From: Tethya wilhelma
Taxonomy: Eukaryota; Porifera; Demospongiae; Tethyida; Tethyidae
Direction: 5' to 3'
Assembly: GCA_964030475.1 (NCBI GenBank)
Contig: CAXIPT010000001.1
Coordinates: forward strand, 9,396,086 to 9,460,085
Length of the DNA: 64,000 bases
The translations under genes and the position numbers were made by a program. Positions 34,136 through 45,000 of this stretch are shown piece by piece. Every line of letters starts with the position of its first letter. Position 1 is the first letter of the stretch. Under the pieces are notes generated by a model. That model did not search any database. It was not told where the DNA came from and worked only from the letters and a program-made list of their open reading frames with translations.

Positions 34136-34814
34136 CTTACAATTATTGTAGGTCTTTCTTGTCCAAGAGTAGTTGGCCTGGATCTGTCGGACCTGTCCCC
34201 TCTAATTCCTCTTGGCCTTCTTGGTCCTCTTGGCCCTCTTGGCCCTCTTGGCCTGGGTCTGTGTCACCTTCCTCCTCCTCTGCTAACACCTGATGCACCA
34301 ACTGCAACAGATGTCATTGCTCCAATGGGAGGGACAGGTGCATGGTATGGCTCCTGTAGAAGGAAGGGACACCACTGGTACAGTCAGAGGCCCAATAATT
34401 GCCATTGGTGCAGACGGAGGGGTGGGCATAACAGGTGCAGTCGGCACAACAGGTGCAGTAGGTGGGATGGACACAACAGGTGCAGTAGGAGGAACAGATG
34501 CGACTCGAAGAGGAGTTGGAGGTCTGGGGAGGACATCCAGAATGCTCTCCTGGTCCGGATCCCACATCATATCTGAGTTCTCATTGACATTGACAACGTC
34601 CAAATCTGATAGAATGAGTATGTTTGGATGAGGTATTGATAGATTATTGTGTGCTTGATGTTTAGCTGTTGAAAGATCATATTAACAAAAATGTATATGT
34701 GCTTAAATGCAATGTGGGATAAAGCCATTTTAATTTCCTGTTCCTTATAGTTTTATATCTAACTTACCGAAATCGTCAGTGTCTGCTGTGGACTCTAACT
34801 CCAGATGGATAAAA
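34136..34814 (-). CDS. Possible multi-exon acidic/proline-rich protein
   Basis: Minus-strand exons can be placed with good splice sites. 34814-34767 (FIHLELESTADTDDF) ends at a GTAAGT donor, and the next exon starts at 34617 after a cag acceptor, joining in phase as DLDVVNVNENSDMMWDPDQE and running into proline/valine-rich repeats (PPTAPVV, three times). Further downstream the frame is uncertain. Either an exon after 34309 reads as acidic GQE repeats ending at TAA, or one reads as arginine/proline-rich sequence ending at a GTAAGT donor near 34137. No domain is recognised. It could be the 5' half of a nuclear protein. Confidence 0.35.
34190..34262. repeat. 9-bp minisatellite (CTTGGCCCT-like)
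   Basis: Five to six imperfect copies of ctcttggcc. On the minus strand they encode either GQE or PRG repeats, depending on frame. Confidence 0.75.
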
Positions 34815-34829
34815 TCTAATAGAAAAAGT

Positions 34830-35392
34830 AAGTACAGTAAAGTGCATACTGATCGATACATGCATTTATTGGCTAGAATTTCAAGTCTACTCTATAGTTA
34901 CACAGTTCCTTTAATTGTCAGGTATACAGGAATGGTTGATTTGCTTTTTACATTTTTGTGATTTTAACAATTAATGCATTCTATCAGTTTCAGTATGCCT
35001 TGGATTCTGTGAAATATATTGTTTTAGATTTGGGGAAGGGGCACAAATTATAATTAGATGATTTATTTGTAAAATGCTATGTAATTCCACAGTATGCTGA
35101 TAGAAATTTAAGAGAAAGTACTGCAAAATTTACCCTGTAATTCCAATGCTATAAAAGTTTTGTAGTTTGAAAGAACTATATACAGGGAAGTCAAAATTTA
35201 GTTGAATGTTGTAGTGTTGGGCGATGTTAATTATTTGCTATACGATTATTGTCAGTCAAAAGTATTCCGATTATGACAATTATTGCCATGAGTACAAAGA
35301 AAATGATTAAAAAAATACACATGTTGCTGTAGTAACAGTTAACAAATTAAACACTACATAATAATTATGCCACAAAGCAAAAATGCACAGAA
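34830..35392. other. Non-coding; probable hAT 3' end
   Basis: AT-rich sequence without a gene. At about 35211 the motif tagtgttgggcgatgttaat resembles the terminal repeat of ZBED-type hAT elements and may mark the 3' end of the transposase element that follows. The matching inverted end beyond 37.3 kb was not found. Confidence 0.4.
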
Positions 35393-37229
35393 TTACTTCA
35401 TGTTCTTTGCCAAAAAAAGGAACTTATTTACATTGTCAGGTAAAAGTCTACTTCTACTACTACTAGCTATGTGTCCAGCTGTACTAAAAACCCTTTCAGA
35501 GGGTACACTAGTGCCACAAATACAAAGGTACCTCTTTGCCACAGGAGCGAGGTAAGAGAAGCGAATTTCTTCTGTTTTCCACCATGCAAGAGGCTCTGAG
35601 TCTGAAGGAGCGACAGGTATGTCTAGATAGGCTGCTAACTCTTTGTCTATTTTTTCACTAGGAGTAAGGGTTGAAGAAGTGGTGGAAGTTCCTTCCTCAT
35701 CACTGATGTGCTTCAAGACAGCTGCCAGACCTTTCATACGTTTTACAGGAGGCTCCTCTTCTGTGTCTTTTTCACTTGTAGCAGATTCTTTGTTAGCCTC
35801 AGAACTTTCAGGAATGACTACAAGACATTTGTCCTTGATCAAACGCTGTATGTGTTCTTTGTTCTGAATGTACTGGTCCTTAAACCTGGGGTCTAGAAAA
35901 CAGGCAATACTAAGAGTCCCAAAGATTCTAGGAGAACTGTATGTAGGCTCAATGTCTTCCCAAATTGTTGTTCTCATTTCATTAGCAATCCTAGATGCTC
36001 CATCCACTAGGCTACACTTGGTCTTGACATGTTTCATCAGAGGAATTACAGCGGAAGCTGTCACTTTCTTTTCTCCAGATAGAGCATCGATCAAGTACGA
36101 TAGGGGCTTCAGTACTTCAACAATAGTTTCTAGAACTGAGAATTCAGAATCTGTTGGCATTTTGTGCCAATTTTTTCTGTCTTCAGCCAATACTGAGCTT
36201 AGTGCCTGCTGTTGTTCGACGATGTGGGACACCATTTGATATGTCGATCCCCATCTCGTAGCAACATCACCCATCAATTTGTGCTGGGGAAGATCCAGTA
36301 ATGTTGTTTCTCTCAAAGATCGCGTTTTTTTTCCAGCTACGATTAAATAGCTCAACTAATGAGTGACATCTTGCCAACGCTCGCTGAATTTGAGTAATAT
36401 CGAGACTCCTCTTGATAGCCAAATCGAGGTTATGACCGAAGCAACTAATTCGTGGTAAGTCAAGAATGTTAAAAGCCGAGACAACATTCGAACCACTATC
36501 AGTAGTGAATGCCACTAGTTTGCTTACCTGAAGCTGCCAGTTATCAAAAATATCAATAATGCCATCAGCTATGTTCTGGCCAGTGTGATCTGCAAACATG
36601 GGTGATGTTTCGAGACAAAATGCCTGGAGTTGCCACATTTTGTCAACAAAATGGACAGTCAGTGTCATGTAAGGCTCTTTAGCAGCACTTGTCCATAGAT
36701 CTGTTGTGGCAGAAAAACACTCAATCTCTCTCAAAGCAGGCATTACAACAGTATCCCTAACATGTACATACAGCCAAGGAATCTCTATGTCTGTAAAATG
36801 CTTACGTGACGGAAGCTGATAACACGGATTCAGCTTCTAGATCTCAACCATGTGTCTAAATCCAGGTTTGTCAACTGTAGACAGTGGCACTGCATATTTG
36901 GCCAAATAATAGGTTATAGCTTTGTTTAGTTCTTTAGCCTGAGTACTGGTCGATGAGTACTTACATGATTTTTCCATTATTTCATTCAGAGAAGTCTGAG
37001 CACTTCTAGTTGGCCTTGGTGTTTTGGGAGAAATTTCAGCAAAAAGAGAGGGATGATGTTCTCGCAAGTGTTGAAACAAATTAGTAGTGTTGCTTCCCTT
37101 CGCTAGAACACTTCTCCCGCATGTTCTACATACAGGTTTGTCTTGTTCTTTATCAACAACAACGCCATCTTGACTTGATCTGAGTCCAAAAAACTGCCAT
37201 ACAGGGCTCTTTGTGTTCTTCTTTTTCAC
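35393..37229 (-). pseudogene. hAT transposase, ZBED type
   Basis: It starts at ATG 37229 (MKKKNTKSPVWQFFGLRSSQ) with a BED zinc finger (CRTCGRSV ... NLFQHLREHH). The RNase H core follows (CFSATTDLWTS; FTTDSGSNVV; RISCFGHNLDLAIKRSL; GDVATRWGSTYQMV), then a long helical region and the C-terminal hAT dimerisation motif (LCICGTSVPSERVFSTAG). Two defects are visible: an in-frame TAG at 36837-36839, and a one-base shift in a run of eight A (T on the plus strand, near 36327). Length and domain order are otherwise normal, so decay is recent, or the A-run shift is a sequencing error. Such proteins have often been domesticated as ZBED genes. Confidence 0.82.
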
Positions 37230-37538
37230 AAAATATAAGCCGCACCGCTTACAAGCTCAGCCATAATCCACATGTGGTAGATATAACCATAGATAAAACT
37301 CAGAGGAGGTACGACACGCGAGTGTCAATTAGCGCATTCCAATCACATGGCCCTCCTCTGAGACCGCGCCGGCCCAAGCAAGAATGAATGCACGTGCTGA
37401 AAAATCATGGCAGCTGACCATGTTGGAAGTGTCAGTCCTCCAACCAGCATATACGTATTACCGAGGGGACAGAGGCCACTCTCTTGAAAATGGCAAGAAG
37501 TTTTGATTACGTTATTCCTAGTTTCTCGGTATTATCAG

Positions 37539-38166
37539 CAGTGGCGTAGCCAGAGTATTTTATAATGGTGGGCCCAGTATAGGCCTGGGCCCACCAAACC
37601 AGCTAGGGGGGTCTGGGGGCATGCCCCCCCAGAAAATTTTGAAAATTTAGGCACTCTGAGATGGCATTTTGAGATGTTTCAGGGTATGTAGTATATTCAG
37701 TGAAAAAGAGATTCAAACAACATAATAACAGACTAAAAAACAACAAACAAAATATTTAAGATAAAACAATTCTTCGGTTCTTATCACTTGTATTAAACTG
37801 ATCAATGACATCCTCCAGTTTAATGGTTTGTGCGATTTCACGCTCAACAGAAAGCAGAGACAGGCTGACTAGTCTCTCCTCGTGCATACTTGATCTCAAA
37901 TATGTTTTAATTCGTTTTAAAGCAGAAAACGTTCTCTCACACGATGCAGTACTGACACAGATTGTCAGTGCAATTTGTAAAAGCCTAAATAGTGTTGGAA
38001 ATGCTTCCTTGAGAGGTAAAAGTTCTTTGAAAACTTCAGCTGTACTATCTACTGACTTCTTTGCTAGGGTGCGTTTTGCCAGTGTAGATTCAATCCTTAG
38101 TGACTCACTATCCAAGCTGTAGCAATCAATCAGTGGCTGTAGATGTGTTGGTTCCAGGAAATAACT
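37539..38166 (-). mobile_element. 3' half of a ZMYM1-like hAT element
   Basis: Outer terminus CAGTGGCGTAGCCAG at 37539, with an 8-bp duplication candidate attatcag at 37531-37538. The inner edge is at 38166, where the 442-bp repeat begins; the three bases act (38164-38166) are AGT on the minus strand. The outer duplication is the exact reverse complement of ctgataat at 56039-56046, which flanks the other half of a matching element. Confidence 0.75.
37756..38166 (-). pseudogene. ZMYM1-like hAT transposase, C-terminal part
   Basis: The minus-strand frame from the repeat junction reads SYFLEPTHLQPLIDCYSLDS, then about 40 residues of linker, then the hAT dimerisation domain (FPTLFRLLQIALTICVSTAS; CERTFSALKRIKTYLRSSM; SLLSVERE), with a stop at 37756. 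The first six residues of the open frame (MMPYSS) are from the repeat. The sequence is the missing continuation of the plus-strand gene that stops at 58469: joined across AGT the frame is maintained. The dimerisation motif is intact. Confidence 0.8.
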
Positions 38167-38608
38167 AGAGTAGGGCATCAATTATCAGACACAACGTATG
38201 TTCAGACAGCTCCTTTAAGGAAACAGGAGGAGGTAGAATTGCTTTTTATGCACCAGTATATTTGTTGTATAGTGGTCTGTAAAACTTCCAAAAATTACAG
38301 CTCAACCTCAGCAACTGCGCCGTGGAGAGCTCAAACTAAGTCGTCGTCTGATTAATCGTAAAATCAGACGAAAACAACCTATTTTCAAACTGCAGCTACA
38401 GTACTATCTCAGGATTCTTAGATTCAAGTCAGATAAGATAATCTGGTAGTACAACAACTCACCTAAAACATATCCAGAAATTATGCCTTGGGGCAATTCC
38501 AGTTCTGAGATTCAGCTGACCAAACACCGCCCACCGCAGAAATCAATATTCAGACGATTGCTCATTCGGGGTTAAGGTTCACAGTCACGTGCTGCACAAT
38601 TGAGCGCT
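38167..38608. repeat. 442-bp terminal-type repeat, copy 1
   Basis: Near-identical to 58470-58907 in the same orientation; the main difference is a 4-base indel. Both copies begin AGAGTAGGGCATCAATTATC exactly where a hAT gene is interrupted at AGT. The last 100 bases are open in the frame of the MULE-like gene that follows. A perfect hairpin (cgtctgatt ... aatcagacg) lies at 38343-38368. Confidence 0.85.
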
Positions 38609-41600
38609 CACGTACTTCTAATCGGTTTGACACCCAGGAGCTAGTCACAATACTACTCGATCCCAATCTGAAAGAAGCCAGAATCTGTAAAACCCAGCCT
38701 GTAGATGTCGAACATAATGTGGCCTTTGTGGTTGATCTGTCTACGCTAGAAAATGTCAAAGATATCAATTGTGATGACATGGGTTCCTGGTGTTCCAATG
38801 GTTCATATCATGCTTGGGTGGATGTCGATGAGAGTGGATTTGTGAGCTCGTATGGTAAATCTAAGCCAGCAAAATTTGACTTGAGCCTATTTTACATAAC
38901 AAAGAAATATATTGTCCACAAAACAAGCAAGGATCTTAAGAAAACCATTGTCTTCCTAGCAGGTATAATATTATATTATTGTTTATAACTGCTTCAGTTG
39001 TACTATTCATGGACCAACAAAATTAGCTTGTTTATAAATCCATCCAAAGCTAGAAAAGGCATGGGAATCTTGTATATTATTTTAGAGATGATTAACTGGA
39101 CTTTGAACCCATATGTAACAGCATACTGTTTGTTTAAGAGTTGAAATATACAGTATGTATACATATATGTATAGTTATTTCCCCCAGCCGGGATTACCCC
39201 CATCGTATTTATGTTAGTGAGAAAAAAAATAGACGTCTTAAATAATTATCATATGGCTGCCATATGTAAATTTGTATGTAAATGAGTAAATAATTATACT
39301 TATCCAATTTTTTTTTCTTTTTCAAGACCATAATCAAGACACTCTTCATTTAGCATTGGTTCAGTACCACTTTGATGATGTTGAACATTCTATTAAACCA
39401 CGACCTCACGGAAATTCTAAAAAACGAGACAGTTTTGTACGCACTATGCCAAGCACTCTCAAACGGTTAAAATGTGCTTCAAGGGATTTAACACCAAAGT
39501 TTGCAGTTTGTCAAGAAGCTGATAGCGTACTCATGGCGAGCAGTGCTGGATCTCAGCCTCGAAACAGACAGCAAGTTGCTGACATACGTAGACGTAAAAT
39601 TAGTCAAGGTGCAGCATATAAGAGTAGTGATCCATTGTACACAGTAATGCTTATGTGCAAAGAAAGTGAAGGAACGAAAACACAGGATTCATTTGTTAGA
39701 ATGGTTAGTGGTGCTCCTGAACCCATGACAGTTCTTACCTGTGACTGGACGCTTGTAGATATCGAAAGATTTTGTACCAAAGAGGAATGTACCATTTTAA
39801 GTGTAGATCCAACTTTCAACCTTGGAGATTTTGATGTAACAGTCACGACATATAAGCACCTACTACTGAAGAATGCGAATGGAAATCATCCGATAATGAT
39901 GGGGCCTGTGTTTGTTCACCAACGTAAAAAGTTTGAAACATACCATTTTTTTGCTTCATCACTAATTTCATTAAAGCCATCCCTTGTTAATCTTCAAGCA
40001 TTCGGTACAGATGGGGAGAAGGCACTCTCTAATGCTTTCCGTACTGTGTTCAGTAAAGCAAATCATATACGCTGTTTTCTCCATTTTAAAGGAAACCTTG
40101 AATCTAAGCTCACAGAATTTGGAATTCCTAAATACCTACAACTCGAGTTCACAAGGGATGTATTTGGTGATCCAACTGCCTGTGAGGATGGATTGGTTGA
40201 TGCAGATGAAGAAGATTTTGAAGCCATTCTAGAGAGCTTAGAAGTTATCTGGAATGAACGTGAGATGGTCTATCATAACCCGCCTGAATTCTTTCAGTGG
40301 TTTGTCAAGTATTGCAAGGATGAAGTCAAGACAACAATGCTAAAAGAACATAGAACCAAGGCTGGACTGGGCAATCCTCCACAACCATTCTATACCAACG
40401 ATGTAGAGAGTGTTAATAATGTTGTTAAGCATCAAATGATGTACAAAGCAGCACAACTTCCAGAATTTGTTACAGCAATGAAAAGAGCGATTGAAAATCA
40501 GAAAATGGAAGTTGAGAGAGCATGTGCTGGCATTGGAGAGTATAAAGTGATTGCTAAATATCAAGATCTGTGTGTAGAGTCACGCAAGTTCTTTCAGATG
40601 ACAGAAAAGCAACGTGAGAACAAGCTCAGGTCTTTCTTTACTGCTCCTCTTAGAGATTGCTATCCACTACTTGATGAAGGTACCAAGACTCACTGTTTGG
40701 TTACTCTGCCATACAGAGAGACTGAATGCTCACAAGAGAATAAATTACACCAGCTAAATATTCCAGAATATCTTGCTCAAAAGATTTGGAATGAATCGTC
40801 GAAGATGCTTGAAAGTAGTGATTCGTTGTGTGTATCTCCTGGATGCAAGGATGGAAGAGAATGGTTGGTCAAGAGTAACAATATGTCACGCAAGTCTCCA
40901 TACTTTGTAGAATGTTATAAAAATGGTCAGATCAAATGTGAACAGTCATGTAGTGTATATAAGTCAAGCAAAATATGTACTCACACAGTGACTGTTGCTC
41001 GATTCAAAGAATCTGTTGATGACTACGTTTCGTGGCTAAAGAAACAAAAAGGTGGAACACTTAATCTCACGAATCTAGCATCTGCTGGTATGCCTTCTGG
41101 AAGTGGAAAAAAGCCTTCAAAGCGCAAATCTTCAACAAAACAAGCTGCGAAGAGGATAAAACAGGTCATCGAAGAGAATAGTGAAAGGCCACACACTTAC
41201 AGGGTGCAGCCAGCTGGCAAACCAGGAAAAGAAGTAGTGCAGTCTTTGCCAGGTTCATCTTCTCAGATAGAAGATACAGAAGGTTCTTCCTACATGAACT
41301 ATGATGAGGGATCAGTAACATCATCTCCACCATTTCCTGTTACGCCTATGTCTCCACCTCCAGCATTTCAAGTTCCTGTTACACCTATGTCTCCACCTCC
41401 ACCATTGATTCCATTGGCACAAGTCACCATGCACAACGTGTCTATGCCGTACTCTCCAGTAGTTTATGCTCCTTTTATGTTGCCTTCAACAACCCAGACT
41501 ACTGCTGAAGATCCCACTAGTGAAAGACAGTTGTTTTGGATTGTATTTATATAAGGTAACATTTCAAGGTGTGCAGGCTGTGGTAAACGGGACCTCAGAA

Positions 41601-41875
41601 CACAAGACGGTAGACCCCATCCACAACCACTGGATATATGCCTACAACACAAAGAACATGTTTTGTTTGAGAATCCACATACTGGTCGTCACCAATTGTC
41701 TGCAGACTTGAGAAATGTATATTATCATGCTAAAAGAGGTTGTGTTCAAGTGAAGTATTCTGGGTTTAATCCTCAGAATGAATTGAAAGTGAGTCAAGAA
41801 ATAAAATCACGCTTAATGCTATCACACATCAAGATGCTTTTCGAAGAATTTGGCTTGTCACTTCTGAACAGTTGA
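38507..41875 (+). pseudogene. MULE-like transposase with SWIM finger, late stop codon
   Basis: Two exons join in phase: 38507-38962 (FTVTCCTIERSRTSNRFDTQ; AFVVDLSTLENVKDINCDDM) and 39327 onward. In the long frame numbered from 39356, the catalytic candidates are D151 (ILSVDPTFNLGDFDVT), D219 (FGTDGEKALSNAF) and E351 (TNDVESVNNVVKH). A SWIM zinc finger follows at about 528-543 (CEQSCSVYKSSKICTH), then a proline-rich tail. TAA at 41552-41554 interrupts the frame, but conserved family sequence continues in frame (GNISRCAGCGKRD ... FENPHTGRHQLS) to 41875. The gene therefore has either a nonsense mutation or a shortened product. The true 5' start is not seen; a cag acceptor precedes codon-open sequence near 38513. 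It converges on the repeated-exon gene 160 bases away. Confidence 0.78.
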
Positions 41876-42037
41876 CTCAGTTCCTGTTGCCATGGTTTAT
41901 TGTTGGTTCATAATAATTATCAATGACAACATTGTGCATTCATAACTAATCATTTGATATTTTTTTTGTGTGTAATTGCCTTAATATTTGTAATATTTAT
42001 AACCTCATGATTGATATTATTAAAAACTCAATTCTCA

Positions 42038-45000
42038 TTAATGCATGTTGACGACCCTTTCCAGTTCCGTTTCCTTTTTCCAGTTCCGTTTCCCATTTCC
42101 GTTTCCATCAATTCCATACGCCCCTTTTGATCGAGTTACTCTGGTGGGCTTCAACGTTCCTCTAGTCACTGTGGGTCTCTTCAATTCAGACTCTGTAATT
42201 AATTAAAATTAATTCACATCTATCATTGCAATGCAATCCTCTATACAGCAACATAGCATACCTGGGGTACCAGGAGAGGGCACCTGAGACGGACTTGAGA
42301 CGGTGTGTTTCGAGGACCCTGTAACTATGGTGTCAATTTGTGAACTGTACATAAACTATACCATGATGCTAGCTGCACGTAACTGACCTTTTGAAGTTAC
42401 TCTGGTGGGCTTCAACGTTCCTCTAGTCACTGTGGGTCTCTTCAATTCAGAATCTATAATTAAATTAATTCACATCTATCATTGCAATGCAATCCCCTAT
42501 ACAGCAACATAGCATACCTGGGGTACCAGGAGAGGGCACCTGAGACAGACTTGAGACGGTGTGTTTCGAGGACCCTGTAACTATGGTGTCAATTTGTGAA
42601 CTGCCCGCGCAAAATTTATTGCGAGAATTCATGATATTTTCCGAAAATTCACGTACAAAAGCGCGCAGTTTACAAGTACAATTTCGCGGAAAAACGTAGA
42701 ACTTCGTTAGGCTTCGCGCATGCATCACAAGCGTGTGTTCGCGAAATTTCGTAGAATTTAGCCAATAGCCTAGCTGTACAAGACTGATTTCAGCTCTTGT
42801 AGTACCCTAGATGCTTAATATGAACCATGAAATGAAAATTTCACCTAGATCTACTAGCTAAATCATCTTTGATCTAGCTAGCTATACGTCTAACTCCGGG
42901 CTCGGCACCTCGCTCGTGCCGTGCATCATCATTCATGCGGCGCTTGTTAACAGGGTTACAAACTGGCCTTTTTTATATTATGACCTCCCTTGGCTATCCC
43001 TTCAACCAGCACGTACTGCTCCAGTGAGTGAACTGACATAACTTGCTGCCCTCGGAGTCAATTCTAAACGGTGGATCTCCATCCTAATTATTAATTCTCA
43101 CGGACTCACGTGAGACTCACGAGGTTTGTACTTGTTGCATTTTGAGAGAGATCCAGAGTGGTGGCAACAGATCACGAGTGACGATTCGAGTGACTCTGAG
43201 GAGTCGAGCAATGATGAATCTAGTGACTCTGGAGAGTCGAGCAATGCCGAATCGAGTGACTCTGGAGAGTCGAGCAATGCCGAATCGAGTGAGAAATCGA
43301 GCGAATTCTCAGATACTCATAGTGAATCGTTCGCCGAGTCTAGCTCTTCTATCTCTGAGTCCGTGGCAGAGAGCCACAGTGCAAGTGAATCAGACTCTAG
43401 CTGTGACGTGAGTGAGTCCGAGTCAGATGATGAACCTGTTAGTGGAAAGTTCGTTCATCCATCTTTAAGTGAAACTGTGCATGCTGATGTCAATATCAGT
43501 GTATTTGAAAGCCATCTGCTTATCTACCAATTTATTATCAAACATGGCTTAAGTACAGCAGCTTCAGATGAACTTCTTAACTTGTTTGAACGTCACCTAC
43601 CACAGCCTACAAAATTGCCAAAGAGCTCCTATGCTCTGAAACAATTCTTTACCTCACTGTTTCCAGACTTAGTCTCTTCTATACACCACTACTGCACCAT
43701 GTGTCATCGCTTACTAAATGATTCTGCCACTTGTAGTGAGCCAACGTGTGTTGAAGGTGGTAACGACACATTTATTTGTGTTTCATTGCAGTCTCAACTT
43801 AAGCGGAAGTTGGAAGGTCAGTAATAATTGTGTAAAATAATACTGGTAACAGATAGTCTCGTAACACCCACTTAACTTGACCACGACTTACATTACCAGA
43901 TCATATACTACTTTTGTTCCATGTTAGCAGAATGCAATCCACCAGTCTCTCCCATTTTTTGTGGAGGCTAGTGAGACTAGGTAACAACTTCAATTTTGTG
44001 TATAATTTTTATGTAGACCCTGAATTTTGGAAGCTACTTCAACATCGATTTACTCGTTCTCAACTGCCTGGAGTCATTCAAGATATATATGATGGAGCAG
44101 AGTATAAACAGCATTCAGAATTTCTAGATAACCCAGCAAACCTGTCGTTTATTTGTAATAGCGATGGTGTTGCCGTATTTAGGTCGTCATCTGTAGAGTT
44201 GTGGCCTATATGGTTATCAATCAACGAACTACCTAAGGAATTGAGGTACATGTACTGTAACCTTGTAATTATTATCAATGTGTATGTGTATACACATTAT
44301 AGTTTTATTATGCGTAGTACAGTTTCTATTACTTAGATTCTGTATACTTGCAGTATCATGAAATTATTTGGTGCTCATGCAGCTATTATACTGATTTTAG
44401 GTTTGATAAAAAGAATATGATTTTAGGAGCACTTTGGTTTTCGTCATCAAAGCCTACATTTGCTACATTTATGAGGCCGTTGATTGATTCATTTAATGAT
44501 CTCTACAAAAATGGTATGTTGTTTATAATTATACATTATACGTATTCAACTTCTCACTAACTTTTACATGCATGTAGGAGTTAAGGTACAATCTCCTAAT
44601 GGTGAAGTAGTGTGTCGTGGAATTTTACTTCAAGTGTCGGCAGACTTACCAGCACGTGCACTAATCCTTAACATGAAGCAGTTTAATGGTGCTTATGCAT
44701 GTCTGTTCTGTGAGGCTTGTGGAACGACAAGTCCGAGCAATCATCTCCATCGATTTTGGCCTGTTGAACCAGATCCTCCAAAAAGAACTCACTCTACAAT
44801 GCTGAGCAATGCTCTAGAGGCTGTTACATTAGGTGTTGCAGTAAGTGGCCCAATTAAATAAAGTGCAATAAACATGTGACCGAATCAGTTTTCCTCATTA
44901 ATTTTGTAGGTTAAAGGTGTATTTGGAGCATCTGTACTCTGTGTCCACAGACCTTTTGACATTGTGAAAGGTGTAGTTGTTGACGATTTGCATTGCCTGT

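Noticed and set aside
34112..34576. Plus-strand leucine/proline/glycine-rich frame resembling collagen-like repeats
   Set aside because: It is produced by a 9-bp minisatellite, has no collagen Gly-X-Y run in frame, and the opposite strand has better splice sites and codon structure.
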